Positions 23,561-30,208 of a stretch of 35,799 nucleotides of DNA are shown piece after piece. This DNA is from Bacilli bacterium. Its GTDB lineage: Bacteria > Bacillota_I > Bacilli_A > RF39 > UBA660. The notes beneath the pieces are model-generated. The model saw only the letters and a list, made by a program, of their open reading frames with translations, did no database searches and was not told the DNA's origin. Numbering within the stretch: the first letter of the stretch is position 1; every line of letters begins with the position of its first letter. The translations under genes and the position numbers were made by a program. The stretch spans positions 1-35,799 of the forward strand of contig JAAWGF010000015.1 in the NCBI GenBank assembly GCA_022795155.1, written 5' to 3'.

Positions 23561-23715
23561 GTAAATTAAAAAGTAGTAAGCAATTAAAGATATTGTATTT
23601 ATTGCTTAGTTATGTAATTTTTTGTATATTTTGCTTGCCAATTTTTGAAATTTTAATTGAGATAATTTCTAAAGCTGGAAGAATAGTAGGAACCTATATT
23701 AGATTAATTTGCTAA
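23554..23715 (+). CDS. Small membrane peptide 3 (immunity or third bacteriocin component)
   Basis: A 53-codon gene whose ATG 23554 lies inside the last codons of peptide 2, with only a weak ribosome site (GGGAA), so translation is probably coupled. It has no double-glycine leader. A basic start (MLSKLKSSKQLK) leads into a membrane helix (ILYLLLSYVIFCIFCLPIF) and then ISKAGRIVGTYIRLIC. The end shares GRxxGTxIR and a terminal cysteine with peptide 2. It may be an immunity peptide imitating the bacteriocin to block it, or a leaderless third component. No similar protein is known to me. Confidence 0.65.
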   Translation: MLSKLKSSKQLKILYLLLSYVIFCIFCLPIFEILIEIISKAGRIVGTYIRLIC

Positions 23716-23716
23716 T

Positions 23717-23743
23717 AAAAAGAGAATTTTTTCTCTTTTTTTT
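23717..23743 (+). terminator. Terminator of the bacteriocin cluster
   Basis: AAAAAGAGAA (23717-23726) pairs with TTCTCTTTTT (23731-23740), with TTT continuing. Confidence 0.85.
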
Positions 23744-23762
23744 GATAATAACAAAAAAAATG

Positions 23763-23791
23763 TTGAAAAATAAGTACTTAAATGATATAAT
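23763..23791 (+). promoter_or_regulatory. Promoter of rpsU-yqeY
   Basis: TTGAAA (23763-23768), 17 bases, TATAAT (23786-23791), followed by GAAGGGAGGG before ATG 23822. Confidence 0.8.
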
Positions 23792-23821
23792 AACACTAGT
23801 TTTAGAAGGGAGGGATACTAA

Positions 23822-24034
23822 ATGACAAAAGTTGTTGTCCATGATGGAAAAGTTGATGATGCAATTCGCGTCTTAAAACAAAGAAATGCAAAAAGTGGCC
23901 TCCAAAAAGAGATTAGAGAAAGACAAGAAGGATTTCTAAAACCAGGCGTTAAAAGAAGAAAAGCAAGAGAAGAAGCTATTAAAAATAGCCGTAAAAATAA
24001 TAGAAGAAATAGAGAATATAATAGGGCCGCATAA
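23822..24034 (+). CDS. rpsU: 30S ribosomal protein bS21
   Basis: A 70-residue basic protein of the small ribosomal subunit, involved in initiation-site interaction. The start MTKVVVHDGKVDDAIRVLKQ and the Lys/Arg-rich end (KPGVKRRKAREEAIKNSRKN) are typical of bS21; the C-terminal NRRNREYNRAA tail is slightly longer than in Bacillus. It has its own strong promoter. yqeY follows 33 bases later, the usual Bacillota pairing. Confidence 0.96.
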   Translation: MTKVVVHDGKVDDAIRVLKQRNAKSGLQKEIRERQEGFLKPGVKRRKAREEAIKNSRKNNRRNREYNRAA

Positions 24035-24067
24035 TGTGGTTCTTTTTATCAAGGAAAGGAATTTTTA

Positions 24068-24511
24068 ATGAAAAATAGAATATTAGAAGATTTAAAATTA
24101 GCAATGAAAGCTCAAGATAAAGAAAAATTATCGGTTGTTAGAATGGTTAAAGGCGCTATTCAAATGGAAGAATTAAATAAAAAACATGAATTAAATGATG
24201 ATGAAGTTATTGCTATTATTTCTAAACAAATCAAATCAAGAAAAGAAGCAATTGTTGAATTTGAAAAGGCTAATCGAAATGATTTAGTTGAACAAAATCA
24301 AAAAGAAATTGAAATTTTAAATACTTATATGCCTGAACAATTAAGTGATGACGAGATTAATAAAATTATTGATGAAGCTTTTACTAAAATTAATCCTACA
24401 TCAGAACGTGATATGGGAAAAATTATTGGTTCAATTTCACCGCTTTTAAAAGGCAAAGCTGATATGGGTAGTGTCAGTAAAATTGTTAAAGAAAGGTTAA
24501 GTAGTTTATAA
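24068..24511 (+). CDS. yqeY: GatB/YqeY domain-containing protein
   Basis: A 147-residue protein of the YqeY family, related to the C-terminal tRNA-contacting domain of GatB amidotransferase. It has the segments LEDLKLAMKAQDKEKLSVVR, MVKGAIQMEELNKK, ISKQIKSRKEAIVEFEKANR, EIEILNTYMPEQLSDDEI and MGKIIGSISPLLKGKADMGS. The precise function is not established. It is cotranscribed with rpsU. Confidence 0.94.
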   Translation: MKNRILEDLKLAMKAQDKEKLSVVRMVKGAIQMEELNKKHELNDDEVIAIISKQIKSRKEAIVEFEKANRNDLVEQNQKEIEILNTYMPEQLSDDEINKIIDEAFTKINPTSERDMGKIIGSISPLLKGKADMGSVSKIVKERLSSL

Positions 24512-24541
24512 AAAAATTATAATTATTTTAGGGGATTATAA

Positions 24542-25585
24542 ATGGCACATATAGAATATAAATTTGAAAAATCTAAATTAATTAATTACGATGTATCTAA
24601 AGAAATTTATTCTAATTGCGAGTTAATTCTTAATAATGATAGTAAAGATTTTTTAAAATCATTGATGGAATTGTAAATATGTATTTTAGATAAAAAGTAT
24701 GACAATAAACCATTAGTTCAAGCATTGTTGTCTTGCGAAAGTTTAAGACCAATTTTTATTCAAAATATATTAGACTATATTGTAAAATTTTATAATACAA
24801 TTGAGCAAGATTTATATATTACTAGATATAATAATCATGTTGATGTTGGAAAGAATTATGATCAAAATTATTTTTCAATTCTATCAAGCAATTACGATTA
24901 TGAACACACTAAAAGTAATATATGTTTAGGAAATGTTGTTTATCCTGAATTACCAGTAGAACCAATTAAACCAGATAAACAACAAATAGAATTGGTGCAA
25001 CAGCGAAAATATACTGAATTAAAATTGGTTAAACAGCGAAAATATACTGAATTAAAATTGGTTAAACAGCGAGAAAATGACGAAGAAAAGAAAAAATTGC
25101 CATTATTATATGATGAACTTAATTCATTAAAAGAAAAGTTAAAAGAAGAATTAAAGATTCGCGAAGAACATAGGACATCTTATTTGAATAGTTTAGGTAT
25201 AGTTTCATCTTTACCATTTCCAATCAATATACATGAAACTATATATTGGCCGCCCCCTAGTCATATGAGTATTGAATCACGTATTATAAGTATAGAAAAT
25301 CAAATTCAAAAAATAGAAAGTTTTAATATTCAAAACGTTGAAAATATATATGAAGATGAAAAAGAATATGAACAAGCTTTAGTTAAATATCAAAATAAAT
25401 TAGAAAAATATCCACAAGAATTATATAATTATAAAAAAGGAATAATAATCAGCGATGATTGTATTAAATATAGAAAGTTATTTTTAGAACATTTTGGATT
25501 AGACATCAAAAGAGATTTTATTCCTATTGATAATAATGGTAAAAGATTACAAAAAACAAATATGTATGGAAATATTATATATTAA
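24542..25585 (+). pseudogene. Unknown coiled-coil protein gene interrupted by an in-frame TAA
   Basis: A frame opens at ATG 24542 (ribosome site AGGGGA) and is interrupted after 44 codons by TAA 24674-24676. It then continues in the same frame to 25585, for about 347 codons in all. The part after the stop has no ATG with a ribosome site near its beginning (a TTG at 24725 is the first usable start). The most likely history is one point mutation, for example CAA to TAA. The protein has a Pro-rich segment (ELPVEPIKPDKQ), a charged tandem repeat, a coiled coil (YDELNSLKEKLKEELKIREE) and a second coiled region near residues 240-300. I recognise no family. Translation of a shortened product cannot be excluded. 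Confidence 0.6.
25001..25077 (+). repeat. 33-bp in-frame tandem repeat
   Basis: Two identical 33-base units at 25001-25033 and 25034-25066 are followed by a partial third (CAGCGA...). Each encodes the 11-residue unit QRKYTELKLVK. The bases just before (AATTGGTGCAA) resemble the unit end. It adds a heptad-like charged stretch inside a predicted coil and could vary in copy number. Confidence 0.85.
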
Positions 25586-25600
25586 AAAATTATGTAAATG

Positions 25601-25640
25601 AAAAATATTTTTATGATGAAAATTATAAAAATATTTTTTT
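25601..25640 (+). terminator. Long hairpin terminator before the Nudix regulator
   Basis: AAAAATATTTTTAT (25601-25614) pairs perfectly with ATAAAAATATTTTT (25625-25638), ending in a T-run. Confidence 0.6.
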
Positions 25641-25645
25641 ATATA

Positions 25646-25674
25646 TTGACAAGTGTATATAAAACACTTATAAT
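25646..25674 (+). promoter_or_regulatory. Promoter of the Nudix regulator gene
   Basis: TTGACA (25646-25651), 17 bases, TATAAT (25669-25674): a consensus promoter whose whole spacer is filled by a palindromic operator. Confidence 0.85.
25651..25669 (+). promoter_or_regulatory. Palindromic operator 1 (putative NrtR site)
   Basis: AAGTGTATATAAAACACTT: half-sites AAGTGT and ACACTT around a 7-base centre. It lies exactly between -35 and -10, which fits repression and autoregulation by the regulator encoded 22 bases downstream. A near copy lies at 26391-26409. Confidence 0.75.
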
Positions 25675-25690
25675 AAAGTTGTGATGATAA

Positions 25691-26365
25691 ATGCAAGTAA
25701 GTAAAAGTTATTATAAGAAACAGGGTATACATGCGATAACCGCTATTTTTACGGTTGAAAGAGGTGTACCTAAAGTTTTATTGATTAAAAGAAAAAATGA
25801 ACCTTTTATGGGTGAATGGTGCCTAACGGGTGGAGCTATTCGAAATGATGAAGATTTGCTTGATGGCGCTAAAAGAGAAATTTTTGAAAAATCTGGAATT
25901 AAAGATATCTATATTTATGAGTTCAAAACTTTCGGCAAAGTTGATCGTTCACCAGTAATGCGAATGATAGCCATTGGTTACATTGGTGTTATTGATTGTA
26001 ATCGTGTAAATATTTTAAAAGAAACGACCAAAACTTCAAATGCTGATTGGTTTAGAATTGATAAAATTCCTTCACTTGCTTATGATCACGAAGAAATACT
26101 TGCTAGCGCAATTGATTTCTTAAAACAAAAAATAACGGAATCAAACATTTTATCATCATTATTTCCTAATAATTTTACAATGCCAGAACTACAAAAAGTT
26201 TATGAGGCTATTTTAGGAAAAGAATTTGATCGTAGGAATTTTCGAAAAAAAATTCTTAGTTTAAATATTGTTGAAGATACAAATTTAACAATGAAATTTG
26301 AGGGTAGAAAACCTGCAAAATTATATAAATTTAAAGATAATATTGAAAATAAAAGTGTATTTTAA
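25691..26365 (+). CDS. nrtR: NrtR-type transcriptional regulator (Nudix domain plus winged helix)
   Basis: A 224-residue protein with an N-terminal Nudix domain and a C-terminal winged-helix DNA-binding domain (LFPNNFTMPELQKVYEAILG, then RRNFRKKILSLNIVED and GRKPAKLYKF), the architecture of NrtR. NrtR represses NAD-biosynthesis genes in many bacteria and responds to ADP-ribose; relatives control sugar genes. The Nudix box runs from Gly48 to Ile70 and matches GX5EX7REUXEEXGU except that the second Glu of the EE pair is Lys67. Hydrolysis may therefore be lost while ligand binding is kept. ATG 25691 follows GTGATGAT. Operators lie in its own promoter and just downstream, in front of the next genes. 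Confidence 0.88.
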   Translation: MQVSKSYYKKQGIHAITAIFTVERGVPKVLLIKRKNEPFMGEWCLTGGAIRNDEDLLDGAKREIFEKSGIKDIYIYEFKTFGKVDRSPVMRMIAIGYIGVIDCNRVNILKETTKTSNADWFRIDKIPSLAYDHEEILASAIDFLKQKITESNILSSLFPNNFTMPELQKVYEAILGKEFDRRNFRKKILSLNIVEDTNLTMKFEGRKPAKLYKFKDNIENKSVF

Positions 26366-26390
26366 TAATACATTTTTCTAAGCAACGAAC

Positions 26391-26409
26391 AAGCGTATAT
26401 TTTACACTT
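26391..26409 (+). promoter_or_regulatory. Palindromic operator 2 (putative NrtR site)
   Basis: AAGCGTATATTTTACACTT: same half-sites, spacing and TATAT core as operator 1, with one C/T change in the left half. It lies between nrtR and the 26470-28566 gene group, suggesting that group is the target. The flanking -35/-10 positions are much weaker than at operator 1. Confidence 0.65.
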
Positions 26410-26469
26410 GATAGTGATAAATAAAGAAAGAGGTAGGTAATAATATTATACAACAATGAAAATGATACT

Positions 26470-26856
26470 ATGATAGAATATGAAGTAATTATTAATTATG
26501 AAAAATTAAAACAAATTCGTGAACAAATAATAAATGATTGTAGTTTTATTATAAAACGAAAAAAAATAAAGAGTATGTCTTTCGAATGGGCATATTATGG
26601 CGAAACATTGAAAAATATTAAACGTGGGAAAGTTTTTTCCGAATATTCAGAAGACCCTGATTTAAGTATTTATGAATATACATATGATGAATATATTTTT
26701 CCGGAAATTATAAAAAAAATAGATGAAGTATTAGATGGTGATGAACAACAAATACAATATTTATTTGAAACTTCTGATTTATCTAATCTAGATATTGATA
26801 TAAATAAATATCACGATGTTGAACAATTAAAAAAAATAAAGCGACTTATTGATTAA
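26470..26856 (+). CDS. Hypothetical acidic protein
   Basis: A 128-residue protein that I do not recognise. It is Asp/Glu/Tyr/Ile-rich (EYSEDPDLSIYEYTYDEYIF), with an N-terminal strand-helix (EYEVIINYEKLKQIREQIIND) and a C-terminal helical part (FPEIIKKIDEVLDGDEQQ). ATG 26470 has no ribosome site at normal spacing. AGAGGTAGG at 26429-26437 is too far, and the in-frame bases between hold no ATG, GTG or TTG. Either it starts leaderless or weakly, or it uses an AUA at 26440/26443. It is the first gene after operator 2; thymidine kinase follows 36 bases later. Confidence 0.55.
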   Translation: MIEYEVIINYEKLKQIREQIINDCSFIIKRKKIKSMSFEWAYYGETLKNIKRGKVFSEYSEDPDLSIYEYTYDEYIFPEIIKKIDEVLDGDEQQIQYLFETSDLSNLDIDINKYHDVEQLKKIKRLID

Positions 26857-26892
26857 TATTTTAAAAACTGTAATATATAGAGGAGAATTAAA

Positions 26893-27477
26893 ATGGCAAG
26901 GTTATATTTTAGATATGGAGCAATGAATGCTGGAAAAAGTGCAGCATTATTACAAGTTGTTCACAATTATAAAGAAAAAAATATGAAAGGTCTAATTATA
27001 AAACCTAAAATAGATACAAAGGGTGATAATAAAGTTGTATCACGGATAGGGTTGTTTTCACCGGTTGATATATTATTAGATATAGATGAAAGTTTATTTA
27101 GCATTCAAAATCAACAAATTATAAAAGATTCTAATTGTATTATTGTTGATGAAGTAGAGTTTTTATCTAATGAGCAAATAGATGAATTATGGATTATTAC
27201 TAAACAATTGGATATACCAGTTATATGTTATGGACTTAGAACTGACTCAAAGACTCATTTATTTACAGGTAGCAAAAGATTAATGGAGATTGCCGATGAA
27301 ATTGAGGAATTAGCGACAATTTGTTCATGTGGAAAAAAAGCTAGATTTAATGCTAGAATTATTGATGGAAAATACACTACCGAAGGCGATACAATTGCTA
27401 TTGATGATAATGATTCCGTAAAATATGAGTCATTATGTGGAAAATGTTTTTCACAAAAAGTTTTAAGAAAATTCTAG
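26893..27477 (+). CDS. tdk: Thymidine kinase (type II)
   Basis: A 194-residue nucleoside salvage enzyme that phosphorylates thymidine to dTMP. Walker A is GAMNAGKS (residues 9-16) and Walker B is IIVDEVEFL. VICYGLRTDSKTHLFTGSKRL is the family's substrate-loop region. The zinc site comes from TICSCGKKARFN and CGKCF. Length is normal. GAGGAGA lies 8 bases before ATG 26893. The 12-base gap to the next kinase gene shows an operon. Position after operator 2 suggests the same control. Confidence 0.93.
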   Translation: MARLYFRYGAMNAGKSAALLQVVHNYKEKNMKGLIIKPKIDTKGDNKVVSRIGLFSPVDILLDIDESLFSIQNQQIIKDSNCIIVDEVEFLSNEQIDELWIITKQLDIPVICYGLRTDSKTHLFTGSKRLMEIADEIEELATICSCGKKARFNARIIDGKYTTEGDTIAIDDNDSVKYESLCGKCFSQKVLRKF

Positions 27478-27489
27478 GAGGAATTAAAA

Positions 27490-28566
27490 ATGGAAGTTAC
27501 GAAAATTGTTTTAACTGGCGGACCTTGTGCTGGTAAATCAAAGGCTATTAATTCAATAAAAAAACATTTTGAAGAATCAGGTTATAACGTTATCATAATT
27601 AATGAAAGTGCGACAGAATTAATTAACAGTGGGATAAAACCATTTGGTGAAAATAGAATAGATCCTTATTCATTTCAAAAAATTATTTTTGATTATCAAT
27701 TAATGAAAGAGCGAATTTTAGGTAATAGCACATTTGGTAATAAAAAAGATACAATTGTTATTCATGATAGAGGAATTATGGATAATAAAGCTTATTTAGA
27801 AGAACAAGATTTTAATCGTCTTTTGCGTGAAAAGAGGAAGCAAGAAATATTTTTGTTAGAAAGATATGATGCTGTTGCTCATCTTGTAACAGCAGCCGAT
27901 GGAGCTGAACAATTCTATACATTATCTAACAATAGTGCTAGAACAGAAACAATCGAAGAAGCAAGGGCACTAGATTTAAAAACAAAATTATCGTGGCTTG
28001 GACATGATTATTTGAGTATTGTTAATAATAGTCATGATTTTAATTATAAAATATCTAAAACTTTAAATATCATCGAAAATACACTCAAAAAAGAAAAGTT
28101 AAAACAACAAAGAAAATTTTTGTTAGATTATAAATATGTCAATAATTTATTTTCTACATATCCACACAAAACTTTTTATATAGAGCAACAATATTTACCA
28201 ACAGAAGATAATATATATAGATTTCGTAAAAAAACATTAAATAATTGCAGTTCCTATACAGTAACTTTAGAACAATTAATTGGCACAAGCAAAAAAATAA
28301 TTTTAGAAAATCATAAAATTGATGAAAAAAAATATTATAATGTTACTTTGGATAATTTTGATAATATGTATGCGATACAAAAGGAAAGAAATTTTGTTCT
28401 TTATGATAATCAATACTTTAAAATAGATAGATTTAAAAATGATTTATGCTTATTGGAAATAGATTGGTCATCTTTAAATAAATTACCAATAGATATACCA
28501 ATTATTGATGATGTAACTGATAGAGATGATTACTATAATTTTATGTTATCAAAAAAATTTAAATAA
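27490..28566 (+). CDS. P-loop kinase-like (AAA_28/NadR-kinase type) fused to a CYTH domain
   Basis: A 358-residue protein. The N-terminal half is a nucleotide/nucleoside-kinase-like P-loop domain: Walker A GGPCAGKS (residues 10-17), IINESATELIN, DTIVIHDRGIMDNKAY, and a lid-like TETIEEARALDLKT. The C-terminal half (from about residue 228) has CYTH features: FYIEQQYLP, YRFRKK, SYTVTLEQL, and a closing FKIDRF...LCLLEIDW. CYTH domains bind triphosphates or phosphorylated ligands through basic strands. AAA_28 includes the ribosylnicotinamide kinase part of NadR. The same two-domain order occurs in Ttd14-like proteins. The real substrate is unknown. AGGAGG lies 7-8 bases before ATG 27490. Confidence 0.8.
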   Translation: MEVTKIVLTGGPCAGKSKAINSIKKHFEESGYNVIIINESATELINSGIKPFGENRIDPYSFQKIIFDYQLMKERILGNSTFGNKKDTIVIHDRGIMDNKAYLEEQDFNRLLREKRKQEIFLLERYDAVAHLVTAADGAEQFYTLSNNSARTETIEEARALDLKTKLSWLGHDYLSIVNNSHDFNYKISKTLNIIENTLKKEKLKQQRKFLLDYKYVNNLFSTYPHKTFYIEQQYLPTEDNIYRFRKKTLNNCSSYTVTLEQLIGTSKKIILENHKIDEKKYYNVTLDNFDNMYAIQKERNFVLYDNQYFKIDRFKNDLCLLEIDWSSLNKLPIDIPIIDDVTDRDDYYNFMLSKKFK

Positions 28567-28658
28567 TATCCTTGCAAAGTTATAAAATATTATGTTGAAC
28601 AATTAATGCTATAAATTATTGAATTCTTAAAATAATTACTTAGAAAGGTGAATTTATT

Positions 28659-29183
28659 ATGAATGAACAAAATATTACTAAAGAAGCAACAATACTTATA
28701 GAAATATATAAATTGTTTTATCACGAAAATCCGAATTTTTGTGATAAAGATATAAATATTAAAATGCAATCAATGATGGCCATATTATTACAATTTGGCT
28801 TACCATTTAGTGGTGGTTATGGCTTCCATTTTTTAGAAGAGAAAAGAATCCCTATGTCATTTAATTTACAAGATGATATTAATAATCTATATAAAATGGG
28901 TAAAGCAACTGATAATAAACTTATTGAACTTTCTAAAGATACAAAAAGAATAGTTAAAATTGTTAGCGATATTCTTTTTAAAGAAGGTGTAGATTCTAGT
29001 GATATTGTCCAATTAGTAACAAGGGTTAGTCAAATTATTTATGCAAGAGAATATTGTCTTCCAACTGGAATTAACACAGAAGAAATAGCGCAATTTTTAA
29101 ATTTACCAGTAGAAGAAGTAGAAAATAAATTACAACTCGTTAAAAAAATTGAAAATAAATTTTCATTTCTTTATAATAGCTAA
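28659..29183 (+). CDS. Hypothetical helical protein
   Basis: A 174-residue protein of unknown family starting at ATG 28659 after AAAGGTG. It is mainly helical (ITKEATILIEIYKLFYHENP, KMQSMMAILLQFGLPFSGGY, DTKRIVKIVSDILFKEGVD). The last third looks like a small helix-turn-helix unit (INTEEIAQFLNLPVEEVENK), so DNA binding is possible. A 92-base stretch with no obvious promoter separates it from the kinase-CYTH gene, and a terminator follows. Confidence 0.6.
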   Translation: MNEQNITKEATILIEIYKLFYHENPNFCDKDINIKMQSMMAILLQFGLPFSGGYGFHFLEEKRIPMSFNLQDDINNLYKMGKATDNKLIELSKDTKRIVKIVSDILFKEGVDSSDIVQLVTRVSQIIYAREYCLPTGINTEEIAQFLNLPVEEVENKLQLVKKIENKFSFLYNS

Positions 29184-29210
29184 TCATAAATTTAATTTAT
29201 GATTTTTTTA
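29182..29210 (+). terminator. Terminator before the ABC exporter
   Basis: AATCATAAAT (29182-29191) pairs with ATTTATGATT (29195-29204), with a T-run following. The stop codon is at the base of the stem. Confidence 0.8.
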
Positions 29211-29255
29211 AATGTTATAAAAGTAAATTTTAATCTTATAAAACGATACTAATTA

Positions 29256-29284
29256 TTGAAATAATTTTTAAATAAGAGTATAAT
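29256..29284 (+). promoter_or_regulatory. Promoter of the NatA/NatB-like ABC exporter
   Basis: TTGAAA (29256-29261), 17 bases, TATAAT (29279-29284), 24 bases before the start codon. Confidence 0.75.
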
Positions 29285-29308
29285 TTAGGCTAGTTATAGG
29301 AGGAATTT

Positions 29309-30208
29309 ATGTTAAAAGTAGATAAGATTACAAAATATTATGATGACTTTAAAGCTGTTGATAATCTATCATTTACGGTTAAACCAGGTGAAATATTTGG
29401 TCTTCTTGGTGTAAATGGTGCTGGAAAAACAACAACTTTTAGAATGATTATGGGTCTTTTAGAACCATCAAGTGGAAATGTCACTTTAGATGGTAAAAAA
29501 ATTGACTATAGTGTAACTGATCAAATTGGGTTTTTGACTGAAGAAAGAAGTTTATTAACTAAAATGACAGTTAAAGAACAATGTTTATTTTATGGAACAC
29601 TTAAAGGAATGAGCGATAATGATATTTTAGCTAAGCTAGATAACTTACTTGAACGATTTGGTATAAGTGAATATAAAGATAAAAAGATAAAAGAATTATC
29701 TAAAGGTAATCAACAAAAAATACAGTTTATAACAGCGCTTATTAACGATCCTAAATTACTTATTTTGGATGAACCATTTTCTGGGTTAGATCCTATTAAT
29801 ATTGAATTATTTAAGGAAATGATTCTTGAAATGGCTAACAAAGGTAGTATGATTATTTTCTCATCACACCAAATGAATCATGTTGAATTATTCTGTAAAA
29901 AAATTGTTGTTATGTTAAGAGGAAAAGCTGTAATCGACGGATATATTAGTGATATTAAAGAACAATATCGTAAGAAAAATATTTTAATTAAAGGCGATAT
30001 TGCAAAGAGTGAATTAGAAAAAATCGATGGTGTTTTAGAAGTTACAGAAAAATCTGATGAATTTGAAGTTAAAATTGAAAGTATTGATAGCGTTGAAAAA
30101 GTATTTAAAAGCGTAAGTAAACATAAAAATATTACTAAATTTGTCGTTGAAGAACCATCACTAAATGAAATCTTTGTAGCGAAAGTAGGTGAAGCATATG
30201 AGAAGTAA
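29309..30208 (+). CDS. ABC transporter ATP-binding protein (NatA/YhaQ-like)
   Basis: A 299-residue ATPase subunit of an ABC-2 type exporter. Walker A is GVNGAGKTT, the signature region is KELSKGNQQKIQFITAL, Walker B is LLILDEPFSGLDP and the H-loop is FSSHQMNHVE. After the ATPase core there is a C-terminal DUF4162-like extension (KGDIAKSELEKIDGVLEV to VVEEPSLNEIFV), as in YhaQ and NatA. NatAB exports sodium; YhaQP is of unclear substrate. ATG 29309 follows AGGAGG. The permease gene overlaps its last 11 bases. Confidence 0.92.
   Translation: MLKVDKITKYYDDFKAVDNLSFTVKPGEIFGLLGVNGAGKTTTFRMIMGLLEPSSGNVTLDGKKIDYSVTDQIGFLTEERSLLTKMTVKEQCLFYGTLKGMSDNDILAKLDNLLERFGISEYKDKKIKELSKGNQQKIQFITALINDPKLLILDEPFSGLDPINIELFKEMILEMANKGSMIIFSSHQMNHVELFCKKIVVMLRGKAVIDGYISDIKEQYRKKNILIKGDIAKSELEKIDGVLEVTEKSDEFEVKIESIDSVEKVFKSVSKHKNITKFVVEEPSLNEIFVAKVGEAYEK

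Noticed and set aside
24674..24676. Stop-codon readthrough or recoding in the interrupted gene
   Set aside because: TAA is the least readthrough-prone stop and is not used for selenocysteine or pyrrolysine; no recoding structure is apparent, so mutation is simpler.
25001..25077. CRISPR array
   Set aside because: The repeat is directly tandem without spacers and keeps the coding frame.
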